DNA of 64,000 nt from Gracilimonas sp040117685 (GTDB lineage: Bacteria > Bacteroidota > Rhodothermia > Balneolales > Balneolaceae): the NCBI RefSeq assembly GCF_040117685.2, contig NZ_JBEDYP020000012.1, positions 558,001 through 622,000 of the forward strand. Direction: 5' to 3'. The notes under the pieces were generated by a model. It saw only the letters and a program-made list of their open reading frames with translations. It was not told where the DNA came from and searched no databases. Positions within the stretch are counted from its first letter, which is position 1, and the number at the start of each line of letters is the position of its first letter. Both the position numbers and the translations under genes were made by a program. Below, in pieces: positions 27,654 to 36,033 of the stretch.

Positions 27654-27674
27654 TGAAAAATTTTTCATTTTGAA

Positions 27675-28922
27675 TTAAAAATAAAGAATAGAGCCAAAAC
27701 TCACCCCGCTCTCCCGTTCTTCCTCATCCCAGATGTCATAAGTTAGGATTTCACCTTGTAACGTTGGGAATGCCTTCAGGAAGGAGAAAAGTGGAGGGTA
27801 TCCGCAAATTCGGTAAGGGTCATATTCTTGGCTCATCAACTCAAGGATTTTATCCGGGTTACCTTCCGCTCCGAAGTCCAGAAAGTCTTCGTCGAAAGCC
27901 CGGATATCTTCAAATAACTCTTTAGCTGGTTGTTCATCTCCGAATTTTTTACCGACGTGAGCCAAATCGCCGCTGATGCAAAAGAAGGTGTCTTCATCTT
28001 TGCCAAATAGTTTATTCATGAGTTGTGAAAACTGTTCAACCTGTTGACCCTGAAATCCATCGGCTTTATAAAACAGCTCTTCAAGACTTCCCACTACGAT
28101 CGGCACAATTTTAAATTCATGATCCCAAAGGTGGTTCAACAGTAAAAGATGCAGTTCAATACTGTGTTCAATCCGGTGTGCCCGGTCTTTGAAGGTAATA
28201 CCGTAATCTAACTCGTCATCGCGGACTTGATCCGCGATCTCCTGAATAGCCTCCCGGTCGGCTTCCACGGTTCCATTCACAAGTTCAAAATCCTTGTTCG
28301 AAATAACGAACGGGTGTTCTTCATAAAGTTCAGGATATAAACCGGAGTAATGAGAAGTGGCCAATATCACTACTCGCTTGGGCGTAAGGTTTTTGATGGC
28401 TGAAAAGGCTTTTACGTAACTGTTCAGTCCAACCCTATAATCGATGTGGGGGGCATATAGGGCTTTGGCTGATTCCACAGCCTCAGTTGAAGGAAGTTTT
28501 TCAAAAGCTTCGTTCAGAAAGTGCTCCAGTTCTTCCGGGTCCTCAGGGTACGAGATCCCATAGGTGTTGGAGGAGTGTACATCAGACTGCTCATATTCAG
28601 CCTCTGTCTGTTGGGCATGTTCTTTAAAATAGGGGGAATGGAGCAGGGCCTTCTCATCCAAAAACTGAACGTATTCCAGTATCTGCTCTTTTGTGATCTG
28701 CTCATCGCTGAACTCCAGGATATCTTCCACGCTTCGGCTGCCATCAAACAAAGAAAACAGTGATTGTGCAGAGTACGGAACGGCAAAATCGGAGTGCGCA
28801 TAGCCCAGCTGATCCTGAAAATACAGGAAGGTTTCGCCATTCTGCTTTACGGGAATGATCTGTACATCATACCTTAACGGCGGAATGGGGTCGGTAAAAG
28901 AGTTGAAAAGTTTATTTCTCAC
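27675..28922 (-). CDS. Memo-like protein (AmmeMemoRadiSam system protein B) with N-terminal extension
   Basis: A 415-residue protein. From about residue 165 on, YAPHIDYRVGLNSYVKAF, VVILATSHYSGLYPE, HRIEHSIELHLLLLNH and ISGDLAHVGKKFG are Memo-family blocks with the His/Cys-region residues that form a dioxygenase-like active site. The first 150 or so residues are extra. They include a stretch (LFSLFDGSRSVEDILEF) reminiscent of PqqD-like winged domains. The AMMECR1 and radical-SAM partners are not in the window. Reaction unknown. Confidence 0.85.
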   Translation of the reverse strand: MRNKLFNSFTDPIPPLRYDVQIIPVKQNGETFLYFQDQLGYAHSDFAVPYSAQSLFSLFDGSRSVEDILEFSDEQITKEQILEYVQFLDEKALLHSPYFKEHAQQTEAEYEQSDVHSSNTYGISYPEDPEELEHFLNEAFEKLPSTEAVESAKALYAPHIDYRVGLNSYVKAFSAIKNLTPKRVVILATSHYSGLYPELYEEHPFVISNKDFELVNGTVEADREAIQEIADQVRDDELDYGITFKDRAHRIEHSIELHLLLLNHLWDHEFKIVPIVVGSLEELFYKADGFQGQQVEQFSQLMNKLFGKDEDTFFCISGDLAHVGKKFGDEQPAKELFEDIRAFDEDFLDFGAEGNPDKILELMSQEYDPYRICGYPPLFSFLKAFPTLQGEILTYDIWDEEERESGVSFGSILYF

Positions 28923-28945
28923 GGTAATGTTAAATGTTAAGTATA

Positions 28946-28982
28946 GAATGTTAAATTAGCTTTCTAAGCATATTTAACATTC
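28946..28982. repeat. 11-bp inverted repeat sharing the AATGTTAAAT core
   Basis: GAATGTTAAAT at 28946-28956 pairs exactly with ATTTAACATTC at 28972-28982. The core is shared with the larger palindrome at 27175-27235. It lies between nth and the Memo-family gene on the - strand and has no T tract typical of a terminator. Confidence 0.6.
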
Positions 28983-29001
28983 AAACATTGAGAATTTAGA
29001 A

Positions 29002-29706
29002 TTATTCCTCTCTCATTTTCCGGCACTCACAATTCACGCCGTACTCTTTACACAAAGGATGATCCGGGGCTTCCGAAATGCGGGCTTTGCAGACATTACG
29101 TCCGTGATGGATCATCAGGTGCGAGAGGTCGGTCCAGTTTTCCCGGGGGAATAAGGCCATTAAATCCTTCTCGATTTTGTTGGTGTTCTTTTTCTCTTTG
29201 GTGAGGCCAAACCGGTTCGAAATTCGCTTCACGTGTGTGTCCACTACCACACCCACATTGATATTAAAAGCATTTCCCAAAACTACATTGGCTGTTTTTC
29301 GGGCCGCTCCGCGAAGCTTCAGCAGATCTTTCATGTTTTGAGGAACCTCGCCATCAAATTCTTTCACTAAAATCTGAGAAGTTTCCTTAAGTGACTTTGC
29401 CTTGTTTCGGTAGAAGCCTGTAGAGCGAACCAATTCTTCCAGTTCCTCAAGGGGAGCATCTTTCATGAGCTCCGGTGTAGGATAGGTTTCAAATAAAGCC
29501 GGAGTGGTTTTGTTCACCCGAACGTCGGTACACTGGGCACTCAGTATGGTGGCAATCAGCAGCTCAAAGGGATTGCGATGATTTAACTCACAATGGGGGT
29601 TCGGATAATGAACATATAGCTCTTTCAGAATTTCTTCCGCCCGCTCTTTCTGCTTTCTGGACTTTCTTGGAAGTTTGGGAAGTTTCGGTTCGTCTTTATT
29701 GGACAT
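29002..29706 (-). CDS. nth: Endonuclease III
   Basis: A 234-residue DNA glycosylase/AP lyase that removes oxidised pyrimidines. Lys137 in LRGAARKTANVVLGN and Asp156 in VVVDTHVKRISNRFG are the catalytic pair. The helix-hairpin-helix loop reads GAA in place of GVG. The C-terminal cysteines (206, 219, 226, 228) are spaced X12-X6-X1, unlike the classic X6-X2-X5 iron-sulfur loop. The N-terminus carries a basic, Lys/Arg-rich tail of about 20 residues. Upstream of the Memo-family gene on the same strand. Confidence 0.93.
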   Translation of the reverse strand: MSNKDEPKLPKLPRKSRKQKERAEEILKELYVHYPNPHCELNHRNPFELLIATILSAQCTDVRVNKTTPALFETYPTPELMKDAPLEELEELVRSTGFYRNKAKSLKETSQILVKEFDGEVPQNMKDLLKLRGAARKTANVVLGNAFNINVGVVVDTHVKRISNRFGLTKEKKNTNKIEKDLMALFPRENWTDLSHLMIHHGRNVCKARISEAPDHPLCKEYGVNCECRKMREE

Positions 29707-30023
29707 GAATAGTTTTAATTCAATGATTATGTGAACGCCTCAAACATAAATAATCCATTACAGATAAGGAACCGTTCATCTGGCGGTTGGACCGTCGAAA
29801 ACAACGAGATTCCCGCCTGCGCGGGAATGACTTTATGTAATGAATAATACACTACACGGGCGATCTAACCGTAGCTCAGTCATCCCTGCGGAGGCAGGGA
29901 TCCAGATATAAAATCAGGGGCCTTTCTCGAGTCATGGAAAATTCCCGGTTCAATATTCCACATTCGGTGTTCATATGCTTATCTTTGGCGCTCACAAGAT
30001 TTTTGAATTGCAAAAACACTCAC
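29707..30023. other. Intergenic stretch between nth and glyQS with paired short palindromes
   Basis: Contains the two GC-rich palindromes listed at 29806-29903. The in-frame extension of glyQS upstream of 30024 has no conserved sequence and crosses repeat DNA, so I treat it as non-coding. Promoters of both divergent genes must be here; none is clear. Confidence 0.6.
29806..29903. repeat. Pair of ATTCCC/GGGAAT-type palindromes facing each other
   Basis: ATTCCCGCctgcGCGGGAAT (29809-29828) and ATCCCTGCggagGCAGGGAT (29882-29901) are each self-complementary with 8-bp arms. Their outer flanks (GGGAATGACT and AGTCATCCC) also mirror one another, forming a larger inverted repeat. The first resembles the dRS3-like repeats (ATTCCC-N8-GGGAAT) known from Neisseria and seen in other genomes. 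Confidence 0.7.
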
Positions 30024-31481
30024 ATGTCGAATTTGGACAACCTCGATAAAATTGTATCACTGGCCAAAGCCCGTGGTTTCATCTTCCAATCATCGGAAAT
30101 TTATGGCGGACTTAGTGCCGTATATGATTACGGACCCCTCGGTGTAGAACTAAAGCGAAATATCCGTAATGCCTGGTGGAAGGAAATGACCCGTCGCCAC
30201 GACAATATTGTGGGAGTGGATGCCGCTATCTTTATGCACCCGAAAGTATGGGAAGCCAGTGGTCACGTAGGTGGATTTAATGATCCCATGATCGATGACA
30301 AACAGTCCAAAAAACGTTACCGTGCCGATATGCTTATAGAGCAACATATCGAGAAGCTGCGCAGTGATGATAAGCACGAGGAAGCAAACGCCATTCAGGA
30401 AAAGCTGGATACCTGCGGTTCCCGAAAAAGCCTGACGGAAGACCTGCACGAAATCATCATGGAAAATGAAATTCGTGCTCCAGAATCGGGCGCTTTTGAC
30501 TGGACGGAAGTGCGTCAGTTCAATCTGATGTTTAAAACCCAGTTTGGGTCCACTTCTACCGAAGAAGATGGTGTTTATCTTCGCCCGGAGACTGCTCAGG
30601 GTATTTTTGTGAACTATAAGAACGTAATGGATACCTCCAGAACCACCATTCCTTTTGGGATTGCCCAAACCGGAAAGGCGTTCAGGAATGAAGTAGTGGC
30701 CCGGCAGTTTGTTTTCCGCATGCGGGAATTTGAGCAGATGGAAATGCAATACTTCGTGAAACCGGGTACCGATGAAGAGGAATATGAGAAGTGGCTGGAG
30801 AAGCGGCTGGAGTGGCACAAGAAAATGGGGATTCGTAAAGAAAACCTGAGAACAGCTCCGCATCCGGAAGATAAACTTGCTCACTATGCCCGCGCTGCGG
30901 CCGACATTCAGTACAAGTACCCAATCGGCTGGCAGGAAGTGGAGGGTATCCACAACCGTACAGACTTCGACTTAAAACAACACACTGAGCATTCCGGCAA
31001 AAAGCTGGATTACTACGACCAGAAAAACCAGGAGCGGTTTGTTCCTTATGTAATTGAGACATCCGTTGGTCTGGATCGACTGACACTCATGGTTCTTTGT
31101 GATGCCTACCGTGAAGAAGAAGTGGATGGCGATTCCCGGACGGTACTCAAACTTAACCCGACCATTGCTCCAACACAGGTGGGTATTTTCCCGTTGATTA
31201 AGAAAGACAAGCTTCAGGATCTGGCGCATAAAATTGAAGAGGATCTTCGTGAGGAATTTTCAGTGCTGTATGATGAATCCGGATCCATCGGAAAACGGTA
31301 CCGCCGTCAGGATGAAGCCGGAACTCCATTCTGTGTAACCGTCGATTTTGACGGAGTGGAATCAGAAGGTGAAGACACCGTGACTATCCGTTACCGTGAT
31401 GATATGAGCCAGGATAGAGTGCCTGTTTCGAAATTAGCTGGGGTGATAAGGGACGGTATGAAAGACTGGAAACCGGAATAA
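30024..31481 (+). CDS. glyQS: Glycyl-tRNA synthetase (alpha2, eukaryote-like type)
   Basis: Charges tRNA-Gly; class II, single-chain form. I start at the ATG of MSNLDNLDKIVSLAKARGF, which matches the family start; the open frame runs further upstream into repeat DNA without similarity. YGPLGVELKRNI, LRPETAQGIFVNYKNV (motif 2 region), FRNEVVARQFVFRMREFEQM and VIETSVGLDRLTLMVLCDAY (motif 3) are visible. The C-terminal anticodon-binding domain (PTQVGIFPLIKKD...) is complete at 485 residues. A strong terminator follows. Confidence 0.96.
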   Translation: MSNLDNLDKIVSLAKARGFIFQSSEIYGGLSAVYDYGPLGVELKRNIRNAWWKEMTRRHDNIVGVDAAIFMHPKVWEASGHVGGFNDPMIDDKQSKKRYRADMLIEQHIEKLRSDDKHEEANAIQEKLDTCGSRKSLTEDLHEIIMENEIRAPESGAFDWTEVRQFNLMFKTQFGSTSTEEDGVYLRPETAQGIFVNYKNVMDTSRTTIPFGIAQTGKAFRNEVVARQFVFRMREFEQMEMQYFVKPGTDEEEYEKWLEKRLEWHKKMGIRKENLRTAPHPEDKLAHYARAAADIQYKYPIGWQEVEGIHNRTDFDLKQHTEHSGKKLDYYDQKNQERFVPYVIETSVGLDRLTLMVLCDAYREEEVDGDSRTVLKLNPTIAPTQVGIFPLIKKDKLQDLAHKIEEDLREEFSVLYDESGSIGKRYRRQDEAGTPFCVTVDFDGVESEGEDTVTIRYRDDMSQDRVPVSKLAGVIRDGMKDWKPE

Positions 31482-31510
31482 AACCTCACCGATAAACATT
31501 GTTAAAACGT

Positions 31511-31541
31511 AGAGCGGACAGACTGTCCGCTCTTTCTTTTT
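31511..31541 (+). terminator. Intrinsic terminator after glyQS
   Basis: AGAGCGGACA (31511-31520) pairs perfectly with TGTCCGCTCT (31524-31533) across a 3-base loop and runs into TTTCTTTTT. It lies between convergent glyQS and the CotH gene and may serve both. Confidence 0.88.
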
Positions 31542-31547
31542 AATGAG

Positions 31548-34544
31548 TTATTTCAACAAAATCATCTTCTTGGTTTCGGTGAACTTGCCGGCGGTTAATC
31601 GGTAAATATATACTCCACTCGGGAGGTTACGGGCATCGAATGTAAGCGTGTGTTCTCCGTTTTTCATGGGTTCTTTAACAAGCTTCTGTACCTCTTGCCC
31701 CAGCATGTTATACACACTGACCTCTACGGGGGAAGCTTTCGCCAGAGAGAAAGAAATGCGGGTAGTTGGATTAAACGGATTGGGATAGTTTTGATGTAAA
31801 GCAAAAGCTTTTGGAGCTACACCTTCCTCTTCGCTGCTGTTGATTATTCCATCATTAGAAGCAGAAGGGGTGCCGCCTGTTTCTTCGGAAGCCATCCAGC
31901 TTTCGGCTTTAGAGTTATCAAGCTCATAATCTTTTAAAGCCAGTGTGGCTCCATTCCCATCAGCTTCCAGCGGCCATGGTTCCTGGTCGTCATACTCAAC
32001 AAAATCGATCAAAGAATTATTGGGATTAAAAATCCGAACCTGATCTCCGCCGCCGCTCAATCCGAAATCGGCTTCTCCTTTCACGAATACAGCTTCCGGG
32101 TGCAGTTGTTTGAATGCAGCCGTGTCGTTAGTGATTACCAGGTAACCTCCGGAGGTGATAGAAGTGCCGTTTGGTATCACAAATTCGTGTTCATCGTCTT
32201 CATCTTTATACACCCACCCGGATAGGTCGATAGTAGTTTCAGAATAATTATACAGTTCAATCCAGTCACCGGCATCAAAGTCGTCGCTTGGGTTGTAATT
32301 AATCTCGTTGATGACAATTTCATCGTTAACAACCGGCTGGAATGCAGCTTCAATTTCTACGGACGTTACGCCAAGCTCAACAGTCAGTACATTGTTTTGA
32401 CCGGCTTCCTCACCATCAACCAGCCAGTGCTCCAGCTCCAGTCCGGGTTCCGGTTTTGCCTCAAGGGTGATGGTAGTGCCTTCGAAATAAATTCCTGACC
32501 AATCCTGAGTGGTTAAATCCGGAGTGATGGAGTTGAGTTGAATACTCCCTTCGAAAGTTTGGGCAAGATGTACACGAACGGTATCAATTTGCAGGGTATC
32601 CTGAATTTCAGCATAAATGAAACCGGGGTAGTCAAGTACATAGGGAACAGCCAATCCATAGTCATCTTCTTCCAGACCATAATAAAAATACTCCATACTG
32701 TAATCGGTAGGGCCGCTGTTGTCATACCAGCCTTCATCCCAGCGTTCAATGTCGCGGGGCATTTCAGGGTCGATGGCCGTATCTATGGAATCGATCAGGC
32801 CAATCATATACTCCGGCTCAAAAGCGGTATTCAGCATGTCAGCAAGGCGATTCAGGAAGATCTCACGGTAGGTGGGGTTTTGAATCATTCGTCCGATAAG
32901 CCAGAATCCCTCAGGGTCCTTTGCTAAATACTGAGTAAAAACCGGGATGTAGGTTCCGGGCTCGTTGTCAAAGTTTTTCCACCAGTCAAAATCATGCGAA
33001 ATAAAATGCCACTTGCCATCTGCTGTCTGTGGTCTCCAATATCGCAGATTGTTGGGATCACCGTGAGAGCTGTACACCTGATAAATCCAGTGGTCGGTAA
33101 AGCTTTCCAGATCAATAAGGGAATCCGCCAGGGCAAAAAATTCGGCCTCGGTCAGTGTCTGATCCTGGAAAACATCCAGCAGGTCCTGGTAGGCATCATA
33201 AGTGCCGTCTTTCACTTCATCGTAATCTTTGATCATGTCGATGTCATCATAGCCATAACGGGACTCGACGAAATCATCGTTTTTGCGCTCTTGTAAATTA
33301 TAGATGCCCCAGTACTTGCCGTTGATGTATAACACAACCGGCTCGTAAGCCTGCATGGCATTTTTGTGCCCCCACTGTTTGTTGATGGTGTACATCATTT
33401 CATTAAGCAGGCGGGAGCGTTCTTCAGCTCCGGCTCTCAACCCAAATCCATCGTAGGTGTCATAGTCGTTTTCCGGGAAAAGTTCATACTCCAGCTCATC
33501 AATACCATAGTCGGCGTTGTTATTGATGATAAACGACTTTTTAGGGAAAGCCCGGCTGAAGTTACCACCGATACTGGCACCTGCATCAAATTCAAATTCG
33601 ACAGAGCCTCCGGGCTTCATGTATTCAATATGCACCGGGTATTCCCATTCTTCCCAAAAATTAGCTCCAAACCACGGATAGTCATCACTGGCTTCTGAAG
33701 AATCTCCGATTACATACATTCCTTTATCGTAATCAAAAAGGCTGTCCGGCTCCATAACAAAAGATACGATAGGCAGGGTGTGCGAGTCTTCGAAGAAGTA
33801 GCTGTTGGTGGCAATTTCACTGGCCTCAAAACCGGGGGCAAAAGCGATGGCCCGGATCACAGAAGAGGAATCAACGGTTATCGGGTCTTCATATAACGGG
33901 GAGTTGGGAGTAGGAGCCGTTCCCCCAATTTCATACCGAATCTCTGCATTCTCAGTAGTCGTTGAAATGCCGATAACTTCCGAACCTGAATAAAAGCCCG
34001 ATTCCAGAGAAAAAACCGGTTGTTCTGCTTGCTCTGCAATTTGACTGCCGTTATTGCTTGCTTCAGGTGTAGGGTTCAGGAATTTAAAAGTCCCGCTACC
34101 ATCAGGCGTTCTTCCCCAGGCTATGTCTGTAGATTGCTCACCAAAAGACACAGAATCGATCAATGTTTGCCCGTCCGACTCAGTCAGGATCACGGATTCG
34201 CCATCAGCGCTTAATTTCATGTCCACGTGTAAAGCACCCTGTTCCGTTTCTTTATCAAACCAAAGAATCAGAAACTCTCCGGGAGAAATGGTAGTGGTGG
34301 CACTTTGCCCGGATGGAATTTGCCATTTGTCGAGCTGTGCAGGGTCATCAGATACATACATACCCGCAAGGTTGACAGAAACAGAACCGGCATTATAGAG
34401 CTCTACCCAATCGTCGTTATCACCGTTTTGGTCAGCATGAGAAGATGCGTTGGAAGCAACAATTTCATTGATTTTAATTTGGGCAAAAGCTGAGGTGCTT
34501 AAAATGACCATAAAAAGCAGAGCAGCGGAAAAGAATTTTTTCAT
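31548..34544 (-). CDS. Secreted CotH-domain protein with lamin-tail domains and T9SS sorting tail
   Basis: A 998-residue secreted protein starting at MKKFFSAALLF, with a signal peptide ending near AFA-Q. Domains in order: lamin-tail domain (about 22-170), chitobiase C-terminal-like segment (about 180-255, IRYEIGGTAPTPNSPLY), CotH kinase-like domain (about 260-600, with PKKSFIINNN and VLYINGKYWGIYNLQERKND), a linker, a second lamin-tail domain (about 730-880, IVINEINYNPSDDFDAGDW) and a type IX secretion tail (NYPNPFNPTTRISF ... GVYIYRL). CotH relatives phosphorylate spore-coat proteins in Bacillus; here the target is unknown. An upstream in-frame start adds 25 unlikely residues. Confidence 0.88.
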   Translation of the reverse strand: MKKFFSAALLFMVILSTSAFAQIKINEIVASNASSHADQNGDNDDWVELYNAGSVSVNLAGMYVSDDPAQLDKWQIPSGQSATTTISPGEFLILWFDKETEQGALHVDMKLSADGESVILTESDGQTLIDSVSFGEQSTDIAWGRTPDGSGTFKFLNPTPEASNNGSQIAEQAEQPVFSLESGFYSGSEVIGISTTTENAEIRYEIGGTAPTPNSPLYEDPITVDSSSVIRAIAFAPGFEASEIATNSYFFEDSHTLPIVSFVMEPDSLFDYDKGMYVIGDSSEASDDYPWFGANFWEEWEYPVHIEYMKPGGSVEFEFDAGASIGGNFSRAFPKKSFIINNNADYGIDELEYELFPENDYDTYDGFGLRAGAEERSRLLNEMMYTINKQWGHKNAMQAYEPVVLYINGKYWGIYNLQERKNDDFVESRYGYDDIDMIKDYDEVKDGTYDAYQDLLDVFQDQTLTEAEFFALADSLIDLESFTDHWIYQVYSSHGDPNNLRYWRPQTADGKWHFISHDFDWWKNFDNEPGTYIPVFTQYLAKDPEGFWLIGRMIQNPTYREIFLNRLADMLNTAFEPEYMIGLIDSIDTAIDPEMPRDIERWDEGWYDNSGPTDYSMEYFYYGLEEDDYGLAVPYVLDYPGFIYAEIQDTLQIDTVRVHLAQTFEGSIQLNSITPDLTTQDWSGIYFEGTTITLEAKPEPGLELEHWLVDGEEAGQNNVLTVELGVTSVEIEAAFQPVVNDEIVINEINYNPSDDFDAGDWIELYNYSETTIDLSGWVYKDEDDEHEFVIPNGTSITSGGYLVITNDTAAFKQLHPEAVFVKGEADFGLSGGGDQVRIFNPNNSLIDFVEYDDQEPWPLEADGNGATLALKDYELDNSKAESWMASEETGGTPSASNDGIINSSEEEGVAPKAFALHQNYPNPFNPTTRISFSLAKASPVEVSVYNMLGQEVQKLVKEPMKNGEHTLTFDARNLPSGVYIYRLTAGKFTETKKMILLK

Positions 34545-34662
34545 AGAATTGTTTTTGGGATGTATGCGGGCAATTATCGGCACATTGAAAATAAATATAA
34601 GGAATAAGATGCGAGTCAACCCATTAGGAAAGCTTTAGTTTATAGAGACGGTTCAGGAAGGG

Positions 34663-35112
34663 TTATCGTTTAAACTCTACCCTTATCAGCCAGGTGTAGC
34701 GGGCATTTGTTTGTTGGCTAATTTGTCCCGGTTCAAATTCAGAATTTTGAATGGCTTTAATAACCGCTTCTTCACATCCGTATCCGATTCGCTGAATTAT
34801 TTCAAAATTTGAAGTGCTGCCATCTTCATTTATGGTGAACAGAATACTTACCATCCCCTCAATATTGTTTTCAATAGCCTCACTAGGATACTCAATTCTA
34901 TTTCTCAGTGCCCGGTTTCCGCCTTCAAGGACAGGAATGGAATGTACAATGACAGTTTGGGATGACTCTTTGGAAGAGTCCTGAGTTTCTGATGTTACGG
35001 ATGAGGAAGGTCTGGAGATTGGAGAGGAGCCTTGATAATCAATAATTACCCTCGGTCCACAAGAAATAAGAAAGAATGATAAAGCAGTAAGTAAAAATAA
35101 GTATCTGAACAT
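34663..35112 (-). CDS. TonB C-terminal domain lipoprotein
   Basis: A 149-residue protein with a lipobox (SFFLISCGPR), a Ser-rich linker of about 35 residues and a C-terminal domain like the TonB energy-transducer end (IEYPSEAIENNIEGMVSILFTINEDGS, then AVIKAIQNSEFEPGQ). The usual N-terminal TM anchor of TonB is replaced by a lipid anchor, so it is probably a TonB-domain relative working in the envelope and not the ExbBD-coupled TonB itself. Upstream of the CotH gene on the same strand with 118 bp between. Confidence 0.82.
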   Translation of the reverse strand: MFRYLFLLTALSFFLISCGPRVIIDYQGSSPISRPSSSVTSETQDSSKESSQTVIVHSIPVLEGGNRALRNRIEYPSEAIENNIEGMVSILFTINEDGSTSNFEIIQRIGYGCEEAVIKAIQNSEFEPGQISQQTNARYTWLIRVEFKR

Positions 35113-35142
35113 AATCGAAGAGGTGCTGAATTTTTGCAGATG

Positions 35143-35925
35143 CTACGAAAGTTTATCCAATAATTCTCGGGCTCGTTCTAAATTCCACCGGTCAATATCA
35201 TTCCTTGGGGTGATTTGCACTATGTCTTTAAGTGTTTGAATGGCTTTGCTGTTTTCTCCGGCGCGTTCGTAATGGCGGGCCAAATCCAGTTTATAGCGCA
35301 AGGCTTGTTCAGGCTGAAGACGCATGGCTTTTTGCATGTATTCTACTGCTTTCTGGTTGGAGGCACCCTCCGGTAATCCGTTTGAAAACAAACCAGCCGC
35401 AAATTGTCTGGCTGATCCCACATTCGCTATTTTGCTATGCCACAGCCCCAGCAAGTGCCAGGCAGGTGCGTATTCGGGCAGCAGCTCAACAGCCTTTTCA
35501 GCATGTTTCTTCACGATATAGGATTTTTTAATGCGGGTTTGTGAATCGGAAAGATCAGAAATTCGACCGTTGGCTACGGCATACACAAAGTGGGAATAGC
35601 CCTTGTTGGGGTAGAGCTCCAGGGTTTTCTCAGCATAGGTTAAAGCCTTCTGATAATTCTCCATCATTTCTTTTTCGGAATCGTAGCGGTAACCTACCCG
35701 GGCATAAATAAGGCTGGTGTGCCAAAGAGCTTCAAAGTTATTGGGCTCTGCTTTTAAAACATCCAGGTAGGCTGCGAGAGCTTGCTGCTCAAGGGATTGG
35801 TTAAAGTAAGAGTGAGCCGTTTTTAGAAGAGAGTCGGGATGAGTGTTTTGCTGAGCCTGAGTATAACCGAACGTAGCTGAAAGCACTAAAGAACATAAAA
35901 GAAAATAACGGTATGTATTTTTCAT
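35143..35925 (-). CDS. TPR-repeat secreted protein
   Basis: A 260-residue protein starting at MKNTYRYFLLCSLVL with a signal peptide (ending near YTQAQQ). It contains several tetratricopeptide units: SLLKTAHSYFNQSLEQQALAAY, ALTYAEKTLELYPNKGYSHF, HAEKAVELLPEYAPAWHLLG and ALRYKLDLARHYERAGENSKAI. These are protein-binding scaffolds; the partner is unknown. The upstream in-frame extension lacks signal features and would sit against the divergent lipoprotein gene, so I prefer this start. 30 bp ahead of the TonB-like gene. Confidence 0.85.
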   Translation of the reverse strand: MKNTYRYFLLCSLVLSATFGYTQAQQNTHPDSLLKTAHSYFNQSLEQQALAAYLDVLKAEPNNFEALWHTSLIYARVGYRYDSEKEMMENYQKALTYAEKTLELYPNKGYSHFVYAVANGRISDLSDSQTRIKKSYIVKKHAEKAVELLPEYAPAWHLLGLWHSKIANVGSARQFAAGLFSNGLPEGASNQKAVEYMQKAMRLQPEQALRYKLDLARHYERAGENSKAIQTLKDIVQITPRNDIDRWNLERARELLDKLS

Positions 35926-36033
35926 AAATAGTTTTTGTCTTTCTACTGATTCCAGGGCAACAAGTTTCTCGGTTTTCAAACAAAGGAAATACTTGAAAAC
36001 TTGCCAGTTATCGGCTAAACAATTAGTATTGCT

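Noticed and set aside
29934..30023. 30-residue N-terminal extension of glycyl-tRNA synthetase
   Set aside because: Translated from repeat-bearing intergenic DNA and absent from the family; the ATG at 30024 fits.
30150..30953. 267-residue open frame antisense to glyQS
   Set aside because: It lies fully inside a clear glyQS gene and has no recognisable motif. It is a shadow of biased codon use.
34545..34619. 25-residue extension of the CotH protein
   Set aside because: It would place hydrophobic residues ahead of a complete signal peptide that starts at 34544.
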